This document shows, in pieces, positions 43,856-54,442 of a DNA stretch of 64,000 nt. Source of the stretch: Nothopassalora personata (taxonomy: Eukaryota; Ascomycota; Dothideomycetes; Mycosphaerellales; Mycosphaerellaceae); assembly GCA_033816765.1 (NCBI GenBank), contig CM066288.1, forward strand, positions 2,976,001 to 3,040,000, in the 5' to 3' direction. Both the position numbers and the translations under genes were made by a program. Below the pieces are notes generated by a model that worked only from the letters and a program-made list of their open reading frames with translations, was not told the origin of the DNA and searched no databases. The first letter of the stretch is position 1. Each line of letters begins with the position of its first letter.

Positions 43856-44141
43856 TGTTACGTAATCTCGCCCGATTTTTAGGCGCGTCTCTTGTTTTCC
43901 CTAACGCGTCCTCTCTTACTAGATGTACTAACTTTTTGACCTATAGCAACACTACCACCTATACTATAGAGTTGTTCACCGTGTCGTTGTAGTGTAGTGT
44001 CGTCCGTTCGAAATACATTGTATTGTAACTTGCTAGTACAGTATATAAAGCGCCCGGGAGGTTTAGGAGATTTCGGGCGCTTCCGAGTTTAATCCGATCT
44101 CCGCTAGAGTTCTGCTATCCGCATATAACCTATTCACAACA
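43856..44141 (+). repeat. Possible solo or truncated LTR (286 bp)
   Basis: Starts TGTTACG and ends CACAACA, giving the short inverted TGTT...AACA ends common in Gypsy-type LTRs. A TATATAAAG box lies about two-thirds in (44041-44049), followed by a GC palindrome-like stretch. No second copy occurs in the window and I find no target-site duplication, so it may be a broken element or a chance resemblance. Confidence 0.3.
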
Positions 44142-47040
44142 TACCAACGTAGCAATAGTTCATTACAAGATATGATTAATCTATTATCGTAATGCAAATC
44201 GGAGCGAAACGATCCACGTATCGTGCTATATAAGCGTATAGTTCATTTGATATATAGATGTGCTATGCTACGTTACGAAGCTCGGCTAAGAAGCCATGTC
44301 TAGCGTGGGGCGGGGTTGGTTGCTGTCTATTCCGATGCTCGGCCTAGATTGCGTCAGCAGCGCCTGAACACGCGAGCGCTTGCTTGTTCTGCCTGAAGTC
44401 GGACACATAGGGCACGGCTGTAAACAGTGCAGGTTGCCGAGAAGCTTGTGGCGTTATCATGGGGTATCCGCATGAGTGCAAACAGGTGGCAACCGCCGAC
44501 AGTAATCGGCACCGGCCTTGTGATCTTCCCTTTCGATCAAAAGAATTCTTTTAATCATCGACTCCAGGCATTCATCATCATGTCGACCAAAGCAGACACT
44601 GATGCAATCATCGTGGCTCTCCTGAGCATGCGATCGGGAATTGCAGGCCCTCGCGCAAACAACGTATCTGAGGCCATCCTTAAGCTGCCAGAAGTTATAG
44701 GCAAAGAGCGAAGTGCTACGAAGACGGAGGTCTCTGCTTTGAAGCATCCCTGCGACATCCTGGCTCGTCATGCCTCACGATTTTCACTTCTCTGATGCCT
44801 GCGAGCGATCGAGAGACTAGCATCCAAAGCAGAATATTGAGCTCCTTCACGTTGTTCAAAGAAATTGAACAATAATTGACACTGGCATGCGCAGATACCG
44901 TCGACAACGATTCGCTCAACCAGAGTTCCCAAGAAGAAAGGCAAGCACGATGAAACGCCACGGTCTCTGACATCGCGAATTGAACACCGCGCACGATGCA
45001 TTTCGTGCCACAAGACGAACGGGCGATGCGGCACAATATTCCAGGACGAGGGGAAGCTGTGCGAGTATGCTGCGTGTCGGTACAAAGTCCGGTGCAACGA
45101 TCTCAGTTGCGATCGGCTGCATCCTAGTCAGTGGGACGAGGAGGATGGAAGGCCGAGCAGGAGTTTCAGGAGAGACTCAGGTCCATGTTGATGAGAAGTA
45201 TTGCGGTAGTATTCCTCTGTGGCTGCTGAATATCCTTACGAGATTTAGTCGCTGGAGTGTTGCGTGGTGGTGGTTCACTTGCTTGGGCAATCGAACTCGT
45301 CGACCACTGCATACATCTTCTGCAGGATCGAACAAGCGTTGGTGACAATTTGGATCACAGGGCTGGATGTATGAGCATGTCTTGAGAATCTGACAGAGAA
45401 AGCGAGATGGAGACATAAACGTATAGCACGACGCGCCCCCTTCGCATGGACTGCTGTCGTCCTAGCTACCCAGCTACGCGCTAGCTTGTTCGAGCGAAGG
45501 CCTTGATTTTGATGATGAAGCGAAGCGCTTGACGGGGATCAACTTCTCTACTGAGCGATGGTTGTTGGGCAACAAAATGATACATTGTGAGCGAGCGAAC
45601 CCGGCAGCAGAAAGCTTGGCAAGCACATGAGAATCCCAGTATGTGGATTGGCCTGTCCCATGCCCTGCATATGCCTTGAATGACGGCATTCCAAGGCTTG
45701 GGATTATGAAAGGGCAGATATGTCTTCTCAAGCAATGCTACCCGCTTACGACGAGGATGGGGAGGATGAACGGCAATGGGGTGAATGGAAGTAGGGACCT
45801 GGCCTTTTTATGAATGAATAGAAGTTCTCGCTCACTCTTTCCTGTTCATGTCCGTATGCGTCATCGTCAAAAGTGGCTGGGTTCATAATCTGGCATGAAA
45901 AGGATTTCCGCCGTCTCCTCTTACAATCCCACTGCTGAACTACTACCACCACCACCAGGCTCCAGACCTGCAGATTCTTGGATACCGCGCTGATGTATGG
46001 GATGCCTCGAAGTAAGGGAAGCGGCTACTCAAGTTGTGGAAGATGATCGGACTCGACAATGAACAGGAGGCGGCAAGCTGCGCATCGACTTCGGGACTAT
46101 GGTGGACGATGGGCAGGTGGATAAGTGTCTCGAGTTGGCGAAGTCGACTTCACTGCGAGGGCAAAGAAGATAGGAAGCAAAAGCAACCGGAACAATCCCT
46201 TCTGCCCGAATCATCCAGCCCGACACACAGACCCGTTGGACATGCGTATTGTCCCGCAGAGTCTGGAATGCTGTGACATTAACAGTAGAGCACTGCATCA
46301 TGCGCAGCGCCGATACCATTGCACCATGCGAGCAAGGGTGATCGTCAAGAAACAACAAACGAAACCCGAAAATGAAGGTACGTACCCACATTAGATGGAC
46401 GCCATGTGATATGCCGAAAGGCGCAATGATGAGACGACAACCAGGCGTTTTTGCGGCTTCGGCCAACGAATCTGGAAGAGTAAAATGACAAAATAAAGAG
46501 AAGAATTTACCTATGGCGAAATAGACTAGAGTTTATCTCGTCTATCACATCCGAAGGTACCGTATGTAACAAGTCCACAGCCTCGCCCTCTGCAGCTACA
46601 CGTCGTAAGACGGCGCCGCGCCATTCCACCAAGGGCGGTTGTTGAAAGGCACAACAGATTGGCAGGGACGTGATGGAAAGCGTTCACTTTCGGGTCGGGT
46701 CTTGCGATACATCACTTTGTTCTTATGAGACAGCTCTGGTATGGAGGAGCGATTTTGGAATAAAACGTTACTTGCCAAGCAGCGGTTCCATAACACTACC
46801 ACTACCAATATCTATACCAGAACCCCAAGGTTTTCCCAGTATACTCTACAGTACACACCCAGCGCCTTCGCCAAAGTACTCGTCAAATAACACAAATTCA
46901 TAGTGTGGTTCCTGGTGTCTTGTATAGCCCATCCTGCAAGTCCAGCTCGCTCCAACCAAAACCCACAGACTCGCGTCTCAGGAATATCGTACAACGACGC
47001 CAAGTATATTCACACTCCGAAAGACCTCTGAGCAAGCCGC
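44142..47040. other. Gene-poor stretch, 2.9 kb
   Basis: No gene I can support. An ATG at 44581 opens a 71-codon frame (MSTKADTDAIIVALLSM...) without known motifs. Around 45470-45537 there is a fragment similar to 32695-32768. The remainder has short ORFs only. It is probably old repeat debris plus intergenic sequence. Confidence 0.4.
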
Positions 47041-48801
47041 TTATAGCACTGCCCACTCCAGCACTTCCAGCGCCATGAGGACCAATAGCAAGGTGCTGGG
47101 GAAGATGACAACCACGTAGCTAGCGACCAACAAGCTCGACATGGCACCCATGAAGACGTTGTTGATCTGGCAAATCTGCGCCAGTTGCAGCGCGGAAGGT
47201 GCGCCAGTGAGCAGGAAGCAGACAATGATGAAGATCGGGTCGTCCATGATCGATACCGGTACGTACTTGGCCGTCAGTGCCAGCACTGGTGCCATGATGA
47301 CGACAGGGAGGACCATGCGACTCAGAAGCGAAGCATAGAGAAGCTTGCGCTCTTCCTTCTTCTGCGCTGGCGAGACGGCTAATTGGTCCTTTGGAATTGT
47401 TGATCGTGCAAGGTTGGCACCAAGCACGACCAAGATAAGCGGAACAGCAACGCCTCCGCTTTGAGAGATGGCGTGTGTGACGGAGTTGTTGATGAATGTA
47501 CCTTTCGTGAAGAATGCCTTTTGCAGACTCGGGATGCTTGCCACGACGAGGGCTGCAAGCATTGCCCAAAGCGGTGGGTTCATCTGTTGCCACACGCCGG
47601 CCCAAAATCTGCTGTTGTAGTAGTTCAAGAAGCTGAGTACCTTTTGGACTGGTGCAGGCATGCTTCGGTACATGTTGCTGAAGAATGTGCTCAGCGTGCC
47701 GTACGTTCGTCGTCCTGCACGGGCAGCTGAGTTCTTCACCCGGTAAAGAGGTGCCTTCCAGCCGGACTTGCTTGCATCTGATGCATTTGAGCGACTTGAC
47801 GGAGATCTGTCAAAGTCCGGGAAAGCAGTGATGTGACCAGTCGAGTCTTGTCGACCTACAAGGTGTCGTGGCTCGGTGCTGATGTCGTTTCCGTTGGCGG
47901 GTGCTGCTGGGACGATCTCTGGAGATCGATGTGCTCCGTTGGGTGTGTGTGAGCCAGAGCTAAATCCAGAATCGTTTCCACCCTTCACTGGCTTGCCGTG
48001 GCTGTCAAGTAGTGGCTCGTCGCTATACGGGCATTCCTCGATTGCTCGGTGCTCCTCAGCGGCCTCCGCTCGCTCTTCTTCCTCGTACTCCGAGGCAGGC
48101 TTGAGAAGCACGTTATAACCCCATGTCCATCGTAGAACTTGTCCTAGCTGTTGAAACACGAGCAGATACAAGATGCCTCTCGCGGCCACTTCGTCGTCGT
48201 TGTCGCCCGGTATTTGATCCCAATGTAAGCCACTGATAGTCTTGCTCAGACTGAGAACAAGGGATATCGGCAGCGAGTTGGAGTTTCCAAAGACACCCAT
48301 GGCCAGGATGAAGTTCTTCTGCATCTTCTTCTCTTTCTTGGCGAAGCCAAACACCCGTGCCATCGCCTGCGCACACAACCATGAAACAATAGTCTGAATG
48401 ATGAAGATGAAGGGAATGACACCCAAGTCGGCCAGCTTGTCGGCGTTGAGTTGTCCCGCCAGCTTGCTGAAGATAAGGCAGGGTGTGAAGACCATGGTGT
48501 TGAGCTCTGCCACGAACTTTTGGCTGTTGGCGTCGAACATGCCCGTGACGGCGACGAGGAAGCCCGGCAGTGCCACGAAGACGACCTCGAGGACGGCCTC
48601 AGACACCAGACCCGCGAGGTGGCCAAAGTCGGGATGTGAGTCGTGTGCTTTGAGGGCGTCCATTGTGGTGTTGGTGACGGCCTCCCAGATGGGATATTGA
48701 GCGTCGGGCGCTGCTTGTGCTAGTAATCCTCGGGGTTGCAATGCTGTCAATGCCAGATTCGAGACTTGTCGCACGCGAAACGACTGAATGGGCTCGAACA
48801 T
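47041..48801 (-). CDS. Auxin efflux carrier (AEC)-family membrane transporter
   Basis: 586 aa, single exon, ATG at 48801-48799. About ten hydrophobic segments lie in two bundles: about residues 65-235 (VLEVVFVALPGFLVAVTGMF, FIFIIQTIVSWL, ILAMGVFGNSNSLPISLVL) and about 415-586 (PPLWAMLAALVVASIP, GGVAVPLILVVLGANLARS, VVLPVVIMAPVLALTA and LLTGAPSALQLAQI). A long polar Ser/Pro-rich loop separates them. The FGNSNSLP and GAPSA motifs at helix breaks match the AEC/PIN-like fold, as in yeast Ecm3 and YLR152C. Fungal members are probably ER or vacuolar and their substrates are not established. The loop length (about 170 aa) is ordinary for fungal members. Confidence 0.88.
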   Translation of the reverse strand: MFEPIQSFRVRQVSNLALTALQPRGLLAQAAPDAQYPIWEAVTNTTMDALKAHDSHPDFGHLAGLVSEAVLEVVFVALPGFLVAVTGMFDANSQKFVAELNTMVFTPCLIFSKLAGQLNADKLADLGVIPFIFIIQTIVSWLCAQAMARVFGFAKKEKKMQKNFILAMGVFGNSNSLPISLVLSLSKTISGLHWDQIPGDNDDEVAARGILYLLVFQQLGQVLRWTWGYNVLLKPASEYEEEERAEAAEEHRAIEECPYSDEPLLDSHGKPVKGGNDSGFSSGSHTPNGAHRSPEIVPAAPANGNDISTEPRHLVGRQDSTGHITAFPDFDRSPSSRSNASDASKSGWKAPLYRVKNSAARAGRRTYGTLSTFFSNMYRSMPAPVQKVLSFLNYYNSRFWAGVWQQMNPPLWAMLAALVVASIPSLQKAFFTKGTFINNSVTHAISQSGGVAVPLILVVLGANLARSTIPKDQLAVSPAQKKEERKLLYASLLSRMVLPVVIMAPVLALTAKYVPVSIMDDPIFIIVCFLLTGAPSALQLAQICQINNVFMGAMSSLLVASYVVVIFPSTLLLVLMALEVLEWAVL

Positions 48802-49990
48802 GGTGACGTTGGAAGCGACGTGCGGCGTCGCAGCCGTGAAGAAGGAAGTCGAGTGGCGTCCGTCAGGCGGCTAGCGACGGGTCGTATCGTATGTCGTCGT
48901 GAGTGATTTAGCGGTGGTGAATAGATCGTAGGGACGTGTAGGGAGAGTCGTGACAGCACGAGGTATTCTGATGCCTGAGCACAGAAAGTTGTCGCCAGAT
49001 GTCGATGTGTCGATCAAACGGAGTTAGAGTTAGCTGCGGGTCCAGAGCTTCTTTGTTATCAGATCGGCGTTTCCTGAGGCGCAGTCGCAGAAAGCGTCGA
49101 CGATGACGCCCAGACGGATATATCTCCCTGGACGGCAAGCTTTTCTGATGGTTTTCAAGCGGGAGCGGGTGGATGGATGGATGGATGGATGGATGGATGG
49201 ATGGGTAGGGTTATAGGGTATGGGGAGTGGGGAGTGTCGACATGTTAAAAGGAGAGACGAGGGACAAGCAGACAAGATTCATGTCTTGGGATCGCATCAG
49301 CCAAGCAGAGACCCTTCTGCACGGGGAGCGAAAACAAGGTCCCAGGCGCACAGCGAGATCAAACGTGATGTTAGCGCACCACCCGTCCACCGTTTGCAGA
49401 GAGCTGCACGTTGCGCGAGACGGCGACGCGACTGAGCTGACGGCATAGTTAGTATCGGGCGACGCTTGGGATACATCTACAGTACAACACTTTGTACCGA
49501 TGATCTGACACATGCCTGCCCTGTTTGACATCTTCCACGGCCAAGAGCCAAGTCAACCAGTGCAAGAGCCTAGCATACTCTTACCCAAGACTGTGATCAG
49601 CATCTCACCGTCGTGCCAAATCGATAGCTCTATCATACTTTCGTCATCCACGACACTTGATCGAGCAGCCATCACAGTAGGTTCTATTCATCACAGTAGG
49701 TTAGAACATTGCCTCGCAGCTGCATCGAAGTGGCCGAGGCTGGTGGCACCTCCGCCTCGAATAAGTGTCTGCACCGCCACAGTACCATCTCGCTACACTA
49801 CATACACTACACACTCACTGTACTCAACTCTCCGTCAGCCCTACGCAAGCAGGTCAACTTTGCGCCTGCCAGGCCGACCGCCGCGCGCGCTCGGGCCCAC
49901 GCTGTGTCACTGGTCGCCAGTCCAAACCTGCCGTCAATTGTGCACAACGCCGTCACCTGCATTGTCTCCCGCCCCGCCGCAACTATCACT
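48802..49990. promoter_or_regulatory. Divergent promoter region, AEC transporter and Pbs2; (ATGG)n
   Basis: A 1.19-kb gap between head-to-head genes. An (ATGG)n microsatellite lies at about 49169-49204. The Pbs2 frame extends left to 49709 without an ATG, which I take as 5' UTR. No other gene. Confidence 0.45.
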
Positions 49991-52045
49991 ATGGCCGACT
50001 CCCACGACGAACCTACGAGCCCTCTCGACAGTCCGTCTCCGCCGACCTCGCCCGACGACCTTGGCGCATCACCGCTGGCCAGCCCAACATTGCCTCGATG
50101 CAACGCGCCACGAGGTTCTTCCGACAACAATATACCCTCCAGCATGTCGAACATGACTCCCTCGTCCACCCCGCGGGGCACATTGGATGCTGCGCGTAGA
50201 CCATCGGGTGCGCCTCTGGCTGGGAGAGGGCCACCTACGGCCATGAATCCAGATATCGCTGCCAAGATGAAGGCATTCTCGTTATCAAGAGCAGGTCCAC
50301 CCACACCACAACCCAATAGAAGTCCCTCCAGCCCACCAACTGCCACGGCTGGCCCGCCTATGGGTGGCTTCCCTTCCAACATCAAACTACCATCTGCGCT
50401 TAATAGGCCTGCACCACCTCATGTGGCATCTTCACCGGCCATTCCTGGTAGTAATCCTACCGGGAAGATGTCGCTGGCGGAGAAGCGTGGCATGAAGTTG
50501 CCTGGAGGACTACCTGGTCAGGCACCGACAGCAAATCCTGCAGCACCTGCGGGTAGGCAGAAGCCGAAGATGACTCTATCCTCTATGGGAGGAGGGGCAA
50601 CCAACGGTGACACAGCCCAGCCGCCCAAACAGCAAACTCAAATGGATAAATATGCGGACTTCATCGATACCAAGACAGGTGCATTGACGTTCAAGGGCAA
50701 GGCGACAGTGACTGGCGAGGGTATTGAGTTCTCTTCAGGCAAGAGCTTCAACATAAGTCTGGACGAGGTGGACACACTGGATGAGCTAGGGAAAGGAAAC
50801 TATGGCACCGTATACAAAGTCAGGCATTCACGGCCGAAGTATCGAAAAGTCGGTCAGGGTCTGGCTGGGAATAAGGCACGACCTGCAGACAGGGAAGAGG
50901 AGGCAAGTCCAAACTCACCTACACGATCTGCTGTACCGACGCCGACTACCGCCACGGCTGAGCAGGCGTACGGACGGGGAGGGACAACCGGCATTGTCAT
51001 GGCGATGAAGGAGATGCGACTGGAGCTGGAAGATGCAAAGTTCCAATCTATCATCATGGAGCTGGACGTTCTACACCGATGCATATCGCCGTACATCGTC
51101 GACTTTTACGGTGCTTTCTTCCAGGAAGGCGCCGTGTATATATGCATGGAGTTTATGGATGGAGGCAGTATCGACAAGCTATACGGAGATGGTGTTCCGG
51201 AGGGCGTACTACAGAAGATCACATACTCGACAACACTCGGTCTGAAGTCACTGAAGGAGGAGCACAACATCATACATCGAGACGTCAAGCCGACGAACAT
51301 CCTCGTCAATACGAAAGGACAGGTCAAGATCTGCGATTTCGGTGTGTCGGGAAATCTCGTGGCCAGTATAGCGAAGACGAACATTGGATGTCAGTCGTAC
51401 ATGGCACCAGAACGAATATCGAGTGGCGGGACCGCACAAGCTGGAGCTTCGGCTGGGGGAACCTACAGCGTGCAATCCGACATCTGGTCGCTAGGTCTGA
51501 CAATCATTGAATGTGCGATGGGCCGATATCCATATCCACCGGAGACCTACGACAACATCTTCTCGCAGCTTTCAGTGAGTTCATACAGACTTCAACATCA
51601 GCTCATCCCGATGCTAACACTTCTCCAGGCCATCGTTGACGGCGAACCACCCGATCTCCCGGCCGACATCTTCTCCGAAGCAGCGCGCGACTTCGTTGCC
51701 GGCTGCCTCAACAAGATTCCCAAACTCCGTCCAACATATCCTATGCTTCTCCAACACGCCTGGCTCGCCGCTCTCGACAAGCCCGACACGATCCAAGAAG
51801 AGGATGAGGAAGCAGCCGAAGCAGCCGAAGCGAACGGCGAGGCCGTCGAACTACAGCGACCTCTCGTCATCGAAGATCAAGCAGGCTTCATCGATCGCGA
51901 GGTTGGCGAGTGGGTCATCAACGCCATTGATCGCCGGAAACGAGGCATCATGGGCAAGAGCGCGAGACCTGCGTTGCATGCCGCGCCCTTAGATGCGGTG
52001 GGCAGTCCGCAGGAGACGCCGACGGCTGGTGCTGTCGCGGTGTAA
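49991..52045 (+). CDS. pbs2: MAP kinase kinase Pbs2 (HOG osmostress pathway)
   Basis: Predicted 666 aa. The start is ATG 49991 (MADSHDEPTSPLD). A 54-bp intron at 51575-51628 (GTGAGT, branch GCTAACAC, acceptor CTCCAG) joins FSQLS to AIVDGEPPDL. The intron has no in-frame stop, so the unspliced frame stays open. The N-terminal ~250 residues are Pro/Ser-rich and disordered. The kinase domain starts about residue 260 with glycine loop GKGNYGTV. It carries MAMKEMRLE (ATP Lys, after a ~60-residue insert), HRDVKPTNI, DFGVSG and the activation-loop sites in SIAKT, the Ser/Thr pair of the Pbs2 class, followed by IGCQSYMAPERI. It phosphorylates the Hog1-type MAPK under osmotic stress, in cytosol. The insert rich in Pro/Thr between the glycine loop and the Lys strand is longer than in most MAPKKs. 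Confidence 0.93.
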   Translation: MADSHDEPTSPLDSPSPPTSPDDLGASPLASPTLPRCNAPRGSSDNNIPSSMSNMTPSSTPRGTLDAARRPSGAPLAGRGPPTAMNPDIAAKMKAFSLSRAGPPTPQPNRSPSSPPTATAGPPMGGFPSNIKLPSALNRPAPPHVASSPAIPGSNPTGKMSLAEKRGMKLPGGLPGQAPTANPAAPAGRQKPKMTLSSMGGGATNGDTAQPPKQQTQMDKYADFIDTKTGALTFKGKATVTGEGIEFSSGKSFNISLDEVDTLDELGKGNYGTVYKVRHSRPKYRKVGQGLAGNKARPADREEEASPNSPTRSAVPTPTTATAEQAYGRGGTTGIVMAMKEMRLELEDAKFQSIIMELDVLHRCISPYIVDFYGAFFQEGAVYICMEFMDGGSIDKLYGDGVPEGVLQKITYSTTLGLKSLKEEHNIIHRDVKPTNILVNTKGQVKICDFGVSGNLVASIAKTNIGCQSYMAPERISSGGTAQAGASAGGTYSVQSDIWSLGLTIIECAMGRYPYPPETYDNIFSQLSVSSYRLQHQLIPMLTLLQAIVDGEPPDLPADIFSEAARDFVAGCLNKIPKLRPTYPMLLQHAWLAALDKPDTIQEEDEEAAEAAEANGEAVELQRPLVIEDQAGFIDREVGEWVINAIDRRKRGIMGKSARPALHAAPLDAVGSPQETPTAGAVAV

Positions 52046-52870
52046 GTGCACCTTCTCTTGCATGGCAGATGAGTTAACCGCCGACGATGTTGTGGGTGTT
52101 CTATTCTCTATGTCCTGGGCGACCTCTTGTTTCTTGGGTTCTGTACCAGCGAGGGAAACCTTCTTTTTGACCTTGGCGACGTAAAAGCGGAAACAGCGCT
52201 GGATTCGCCAAGTACGCTGCATGCATTGTTGTGCGAGGTAGGCGAAATCCTGGGATGTGAGATGTGATGTGATACAGAGCAAGAGAAGACTACGGAAGAA
52301 GACAACGGAAGCATTGCATTGTGTAGTTATCACGGCTGGAAAATGAGCGATGTGTGACCTGGGAGATCTTTCTCATTCTCGTTGATACTGATGTTCTGAC
52401 TGCTCTCTATGTGTGATATCTGTGGTAAGACAATGTCCATCAAGTGAGCGATTATGAATTTGTTGAGCAAGGTCGAGTCCTGCGGCCAGACAGACCTCGA
52501 CCGTGTGGCCACCGCCATTCATAGAGCAACACCCAGCCACGTCAATCACTTAGCTCGCCTCGTAGGACGATACTCAGAGACTGCACTTGTCCTCCTTCAT
52601 GGGTTGGAAAAATCATTGCAACCACGCTCGAGATGGGTCACGAGATCCGTACAGCTCACGTATGAGCTTAGACTCAACCATGCTCTAACAACCCTGAAAC
52701 TCATTCACAGCACTGGGACTTCCTCCTCTGCGACGATCATCATGTCCAGATTATACTGTAGTGTGATAGATCTCGGACTCCAATTCCTCCCGGAGTCCCG
52801 GTAGAGGGCAACGTCGTCTTCACCAGAGCGCACACCAGGAGCCGAGTGCTCACCCAGTCAGTGCTTTTCA
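52046..52870. other. Intergenic downstream of Pbs2
   Basis: 3' flank of Pbs2 with ordinary base composition. ORFs here have no domain features. No gene called. Confidence 0.45.
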
Positions 52871-53334
52871 TTAACGACCGCAATACTTGAGCATCTTACC
52901 TTTCCATACTGGTTAGTCTAAGTAGTAGTTATTGGTAATTACTTAGATTCAGCTCTTGAAAAGCCTTGGAAAGTTAAGGGTAAATTATTACTTATATAGT
53001 ACATTATCTACTAGTTCTACTAGCTTAGTAACTAGTAGTTACTAAGAATCTATATATTACGTTATAATAAGCTAATTATTTAGTTGAATTGTTTACTTAG
53101 CATAAGCTTATATATTAAGTATTTAATAAGCTAGTAGTATATTATATATATCTTTCTAAGACTAAACGTTATTATAAATAAAAGAGCTATAGGTAATTAA
53201 TCAAAGCTACCTATCTTTTAGTAGTTAATACCTAAGATTTAATAGACTAAAGTCTATTTGTACTTAGATTATAATAGCTTTAACTCTACTAAGAAGTGCC
53301 TTAGACTCCTAGCTTAGCTTTTATACCTTACCTT
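52871..53334. repeat. AT-rich, RIP-like degenerate sequence
   Basis: From about 52900 the sequence is dominated by TA, TAG and TTA words with hardly any CG and no open frame, in sharp contrast to the GC-balanced genes. This is typical of a heavily mutated repeat. The LTR element at 53335 is inserted into it, and AT-rich DNA resumes after 55826. Confidence 0.5.
53330..53334. repeat. Gypsy-type element target-site duplication, left copy (ACCTT)
   Basis: ACCTT directly precedes the left LTR and is repeated directly after the right LTR at 55822-55826. Confidence 0.85.
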
Positions 53335-53688
53335 TGTTAGGAACCGCTGTACGTTATCACAACTCGGGCTTGGATCTTTGCAGGGATGTCTCAATCAGTT
53401 ATGAAGGTAGTGGTTCCAAACAGTATATGGTGTATACTTAAAATGAGTTGAGCACGAGGCTCCTATCTACTTGCAAAAGAGCGTCGTCTATATAGTGCCG
53501 TGTCTTGGCGTGATCTGTCCTGCTCTCTCTTGCTCTCTTGATCTCTTGTTCTCTTGCTCTCTTGATCTCTTGATCTCTTGATCTCTCGCTCTCTCGATCT
53601 CTTGATCTCTTGCTCTCCGTCCCGCAAGTTTCTTTGCTCTCCTCGCTTAGTGAGTGGCTGTGAGTTCTCCACGAATCAAACCGTAACA
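53335..53688 (-). repeat. Gypsy-type 3' LTR (354 bp)
   Basis: Left copy, which is the 3' LTR in element orientation. It contains a tandem array of the ~10-bp word CTCTTGATCT (variants CTCTTGCT, CTCTCGAT) at about 53524-53620 and a TATATAG box. Confidence 0.87.
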
Positions 53689-53701
53689 CCATCCCCCTTC
53701 T
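53689..53701 (-). promoter_or_regulatory. Polypurine tract of the Gypsy-type element
   Basis: AGAAGGGGGATGG on the minus strand, directly before the 3' LTR. This is the expected priming site for plus-strand DNA and independent support for the element's orientation. Confidence 0.55.
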
Positions 53702-53763
53702 AGCCTAGCTTCGTCCCGAAGCTTATAGTCGTTTCGAGTGTGCATCTTTTCCATCGGCTAAAG

Positions 53764-54417
53764 ATGTCGTCTTCTTTACCATCACCCACACACCGTCGCA
53801 AGCCAAAGGTTTCGTCCACTCTCCGTCGTCTGGACCTTTATACCGATATCGAAACAAACGGTACTGAAATGGCGCCCTGTTCTTCCTGCAAGTCTGTTGT
53901 CGTTGCACCCGGCGAAGTTCGTCCCCGCTGCGTCGTCGGTCCTCGTTCATCAAAGTGTTCCGAGTGCATCAAGCACAACCGGAAGTCTTGCGACGTCTCT
54001 CTCGCCTTTTCCCAGTGGGAAAAACTTCGGAACGCGAGGGAAGCGTTGCGTCGTGACATCGAGTCGTTGGAGGAGGAGGAGGTGGAGATTCTGCAGCGAT
54101 TGTCTCGTGACCAACAGGCGTTGTCCGAAAGAAGAATGAAAAAGATTCGTCTCAGGAAACAACTGCGTCTCGCCGAGAACCGCGTCGATGGTGCCACTGC
54201 CTTGGCACTCGAGGAGCTGGAGTCCGAGGATCCTTCTCCCGAGTCCGTCCTTCCTTTCTCCGTTCCCTCCGGCATAGAGGTGCCAGATCATTCCTTTTTC
54301 CACGGCATTCTCGAAATGCCCCTGGACCACTGGAGTACGATAACGGGTGTCCCTCTCGACGATCCGTTAAAGGGTCTCTTTTCTCCCGAGCCTTCACATC
54401 AAGAGTCCGCGGTGTGA
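53764..54417 (+). CDS. Element-borne antisense ORF: Cys-rich coiled-coil protein
   Basis: 217 aa from ATG 53764, opposite in strand to gag and wholly inside the LTR element. The N-terminus is basic (HRRKPKVSSTLRR). A six-Cys cluster follows with pattern CX2CX13CX8CX2CX7C (CSSC...RC...KCSEC...SCD, about residues 38-77). This resembles the cysteine spacing of small fungal zinc-binding domains (DUF3716-like), which is an inference. A coiled coil of about 60 residues comes next (EKLRNAREALRRDIESLEEEE onward), then an acidic Ser/Pro-rich tail. It is not a gag, protease, RT or integrase. It may be a DNA/RNA-binding or regulatory accessory protein of the element, or a captured host gene. Its promoter would lie at or near the 3' LTR. 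Confidence 0.72.
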   Translation: MSSSLPSPTHRRKPKVSSTLRRLDLYTDIETNGTEMAPCSSCKSVVVAPGEVRPRCVVGPRSSKCSECIKHNRKSCDVSLAFSQWEKLRNAREALRRDIESLEEEEVEILQRLSRDQQALSERRMKKIRLRKQLRLAENRVDGATALALEELESEDPSPESVLPFSVPSGIEVPDHSFFHGILEMPLDHWSTITGVPLDDPLKGLFSPEPSHQESAV

Positions 54418-54442
54418 GGCCGTTGTCGTCAGGTTGTTTCTG

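Noticed and set aside
44581..44796. 71-codon ORF (MSTKADTDAIIVALLSM...) with decent start context
   Set aside because: Too short, no motif, and in a stretch with other repeat debris; kept only as a note.
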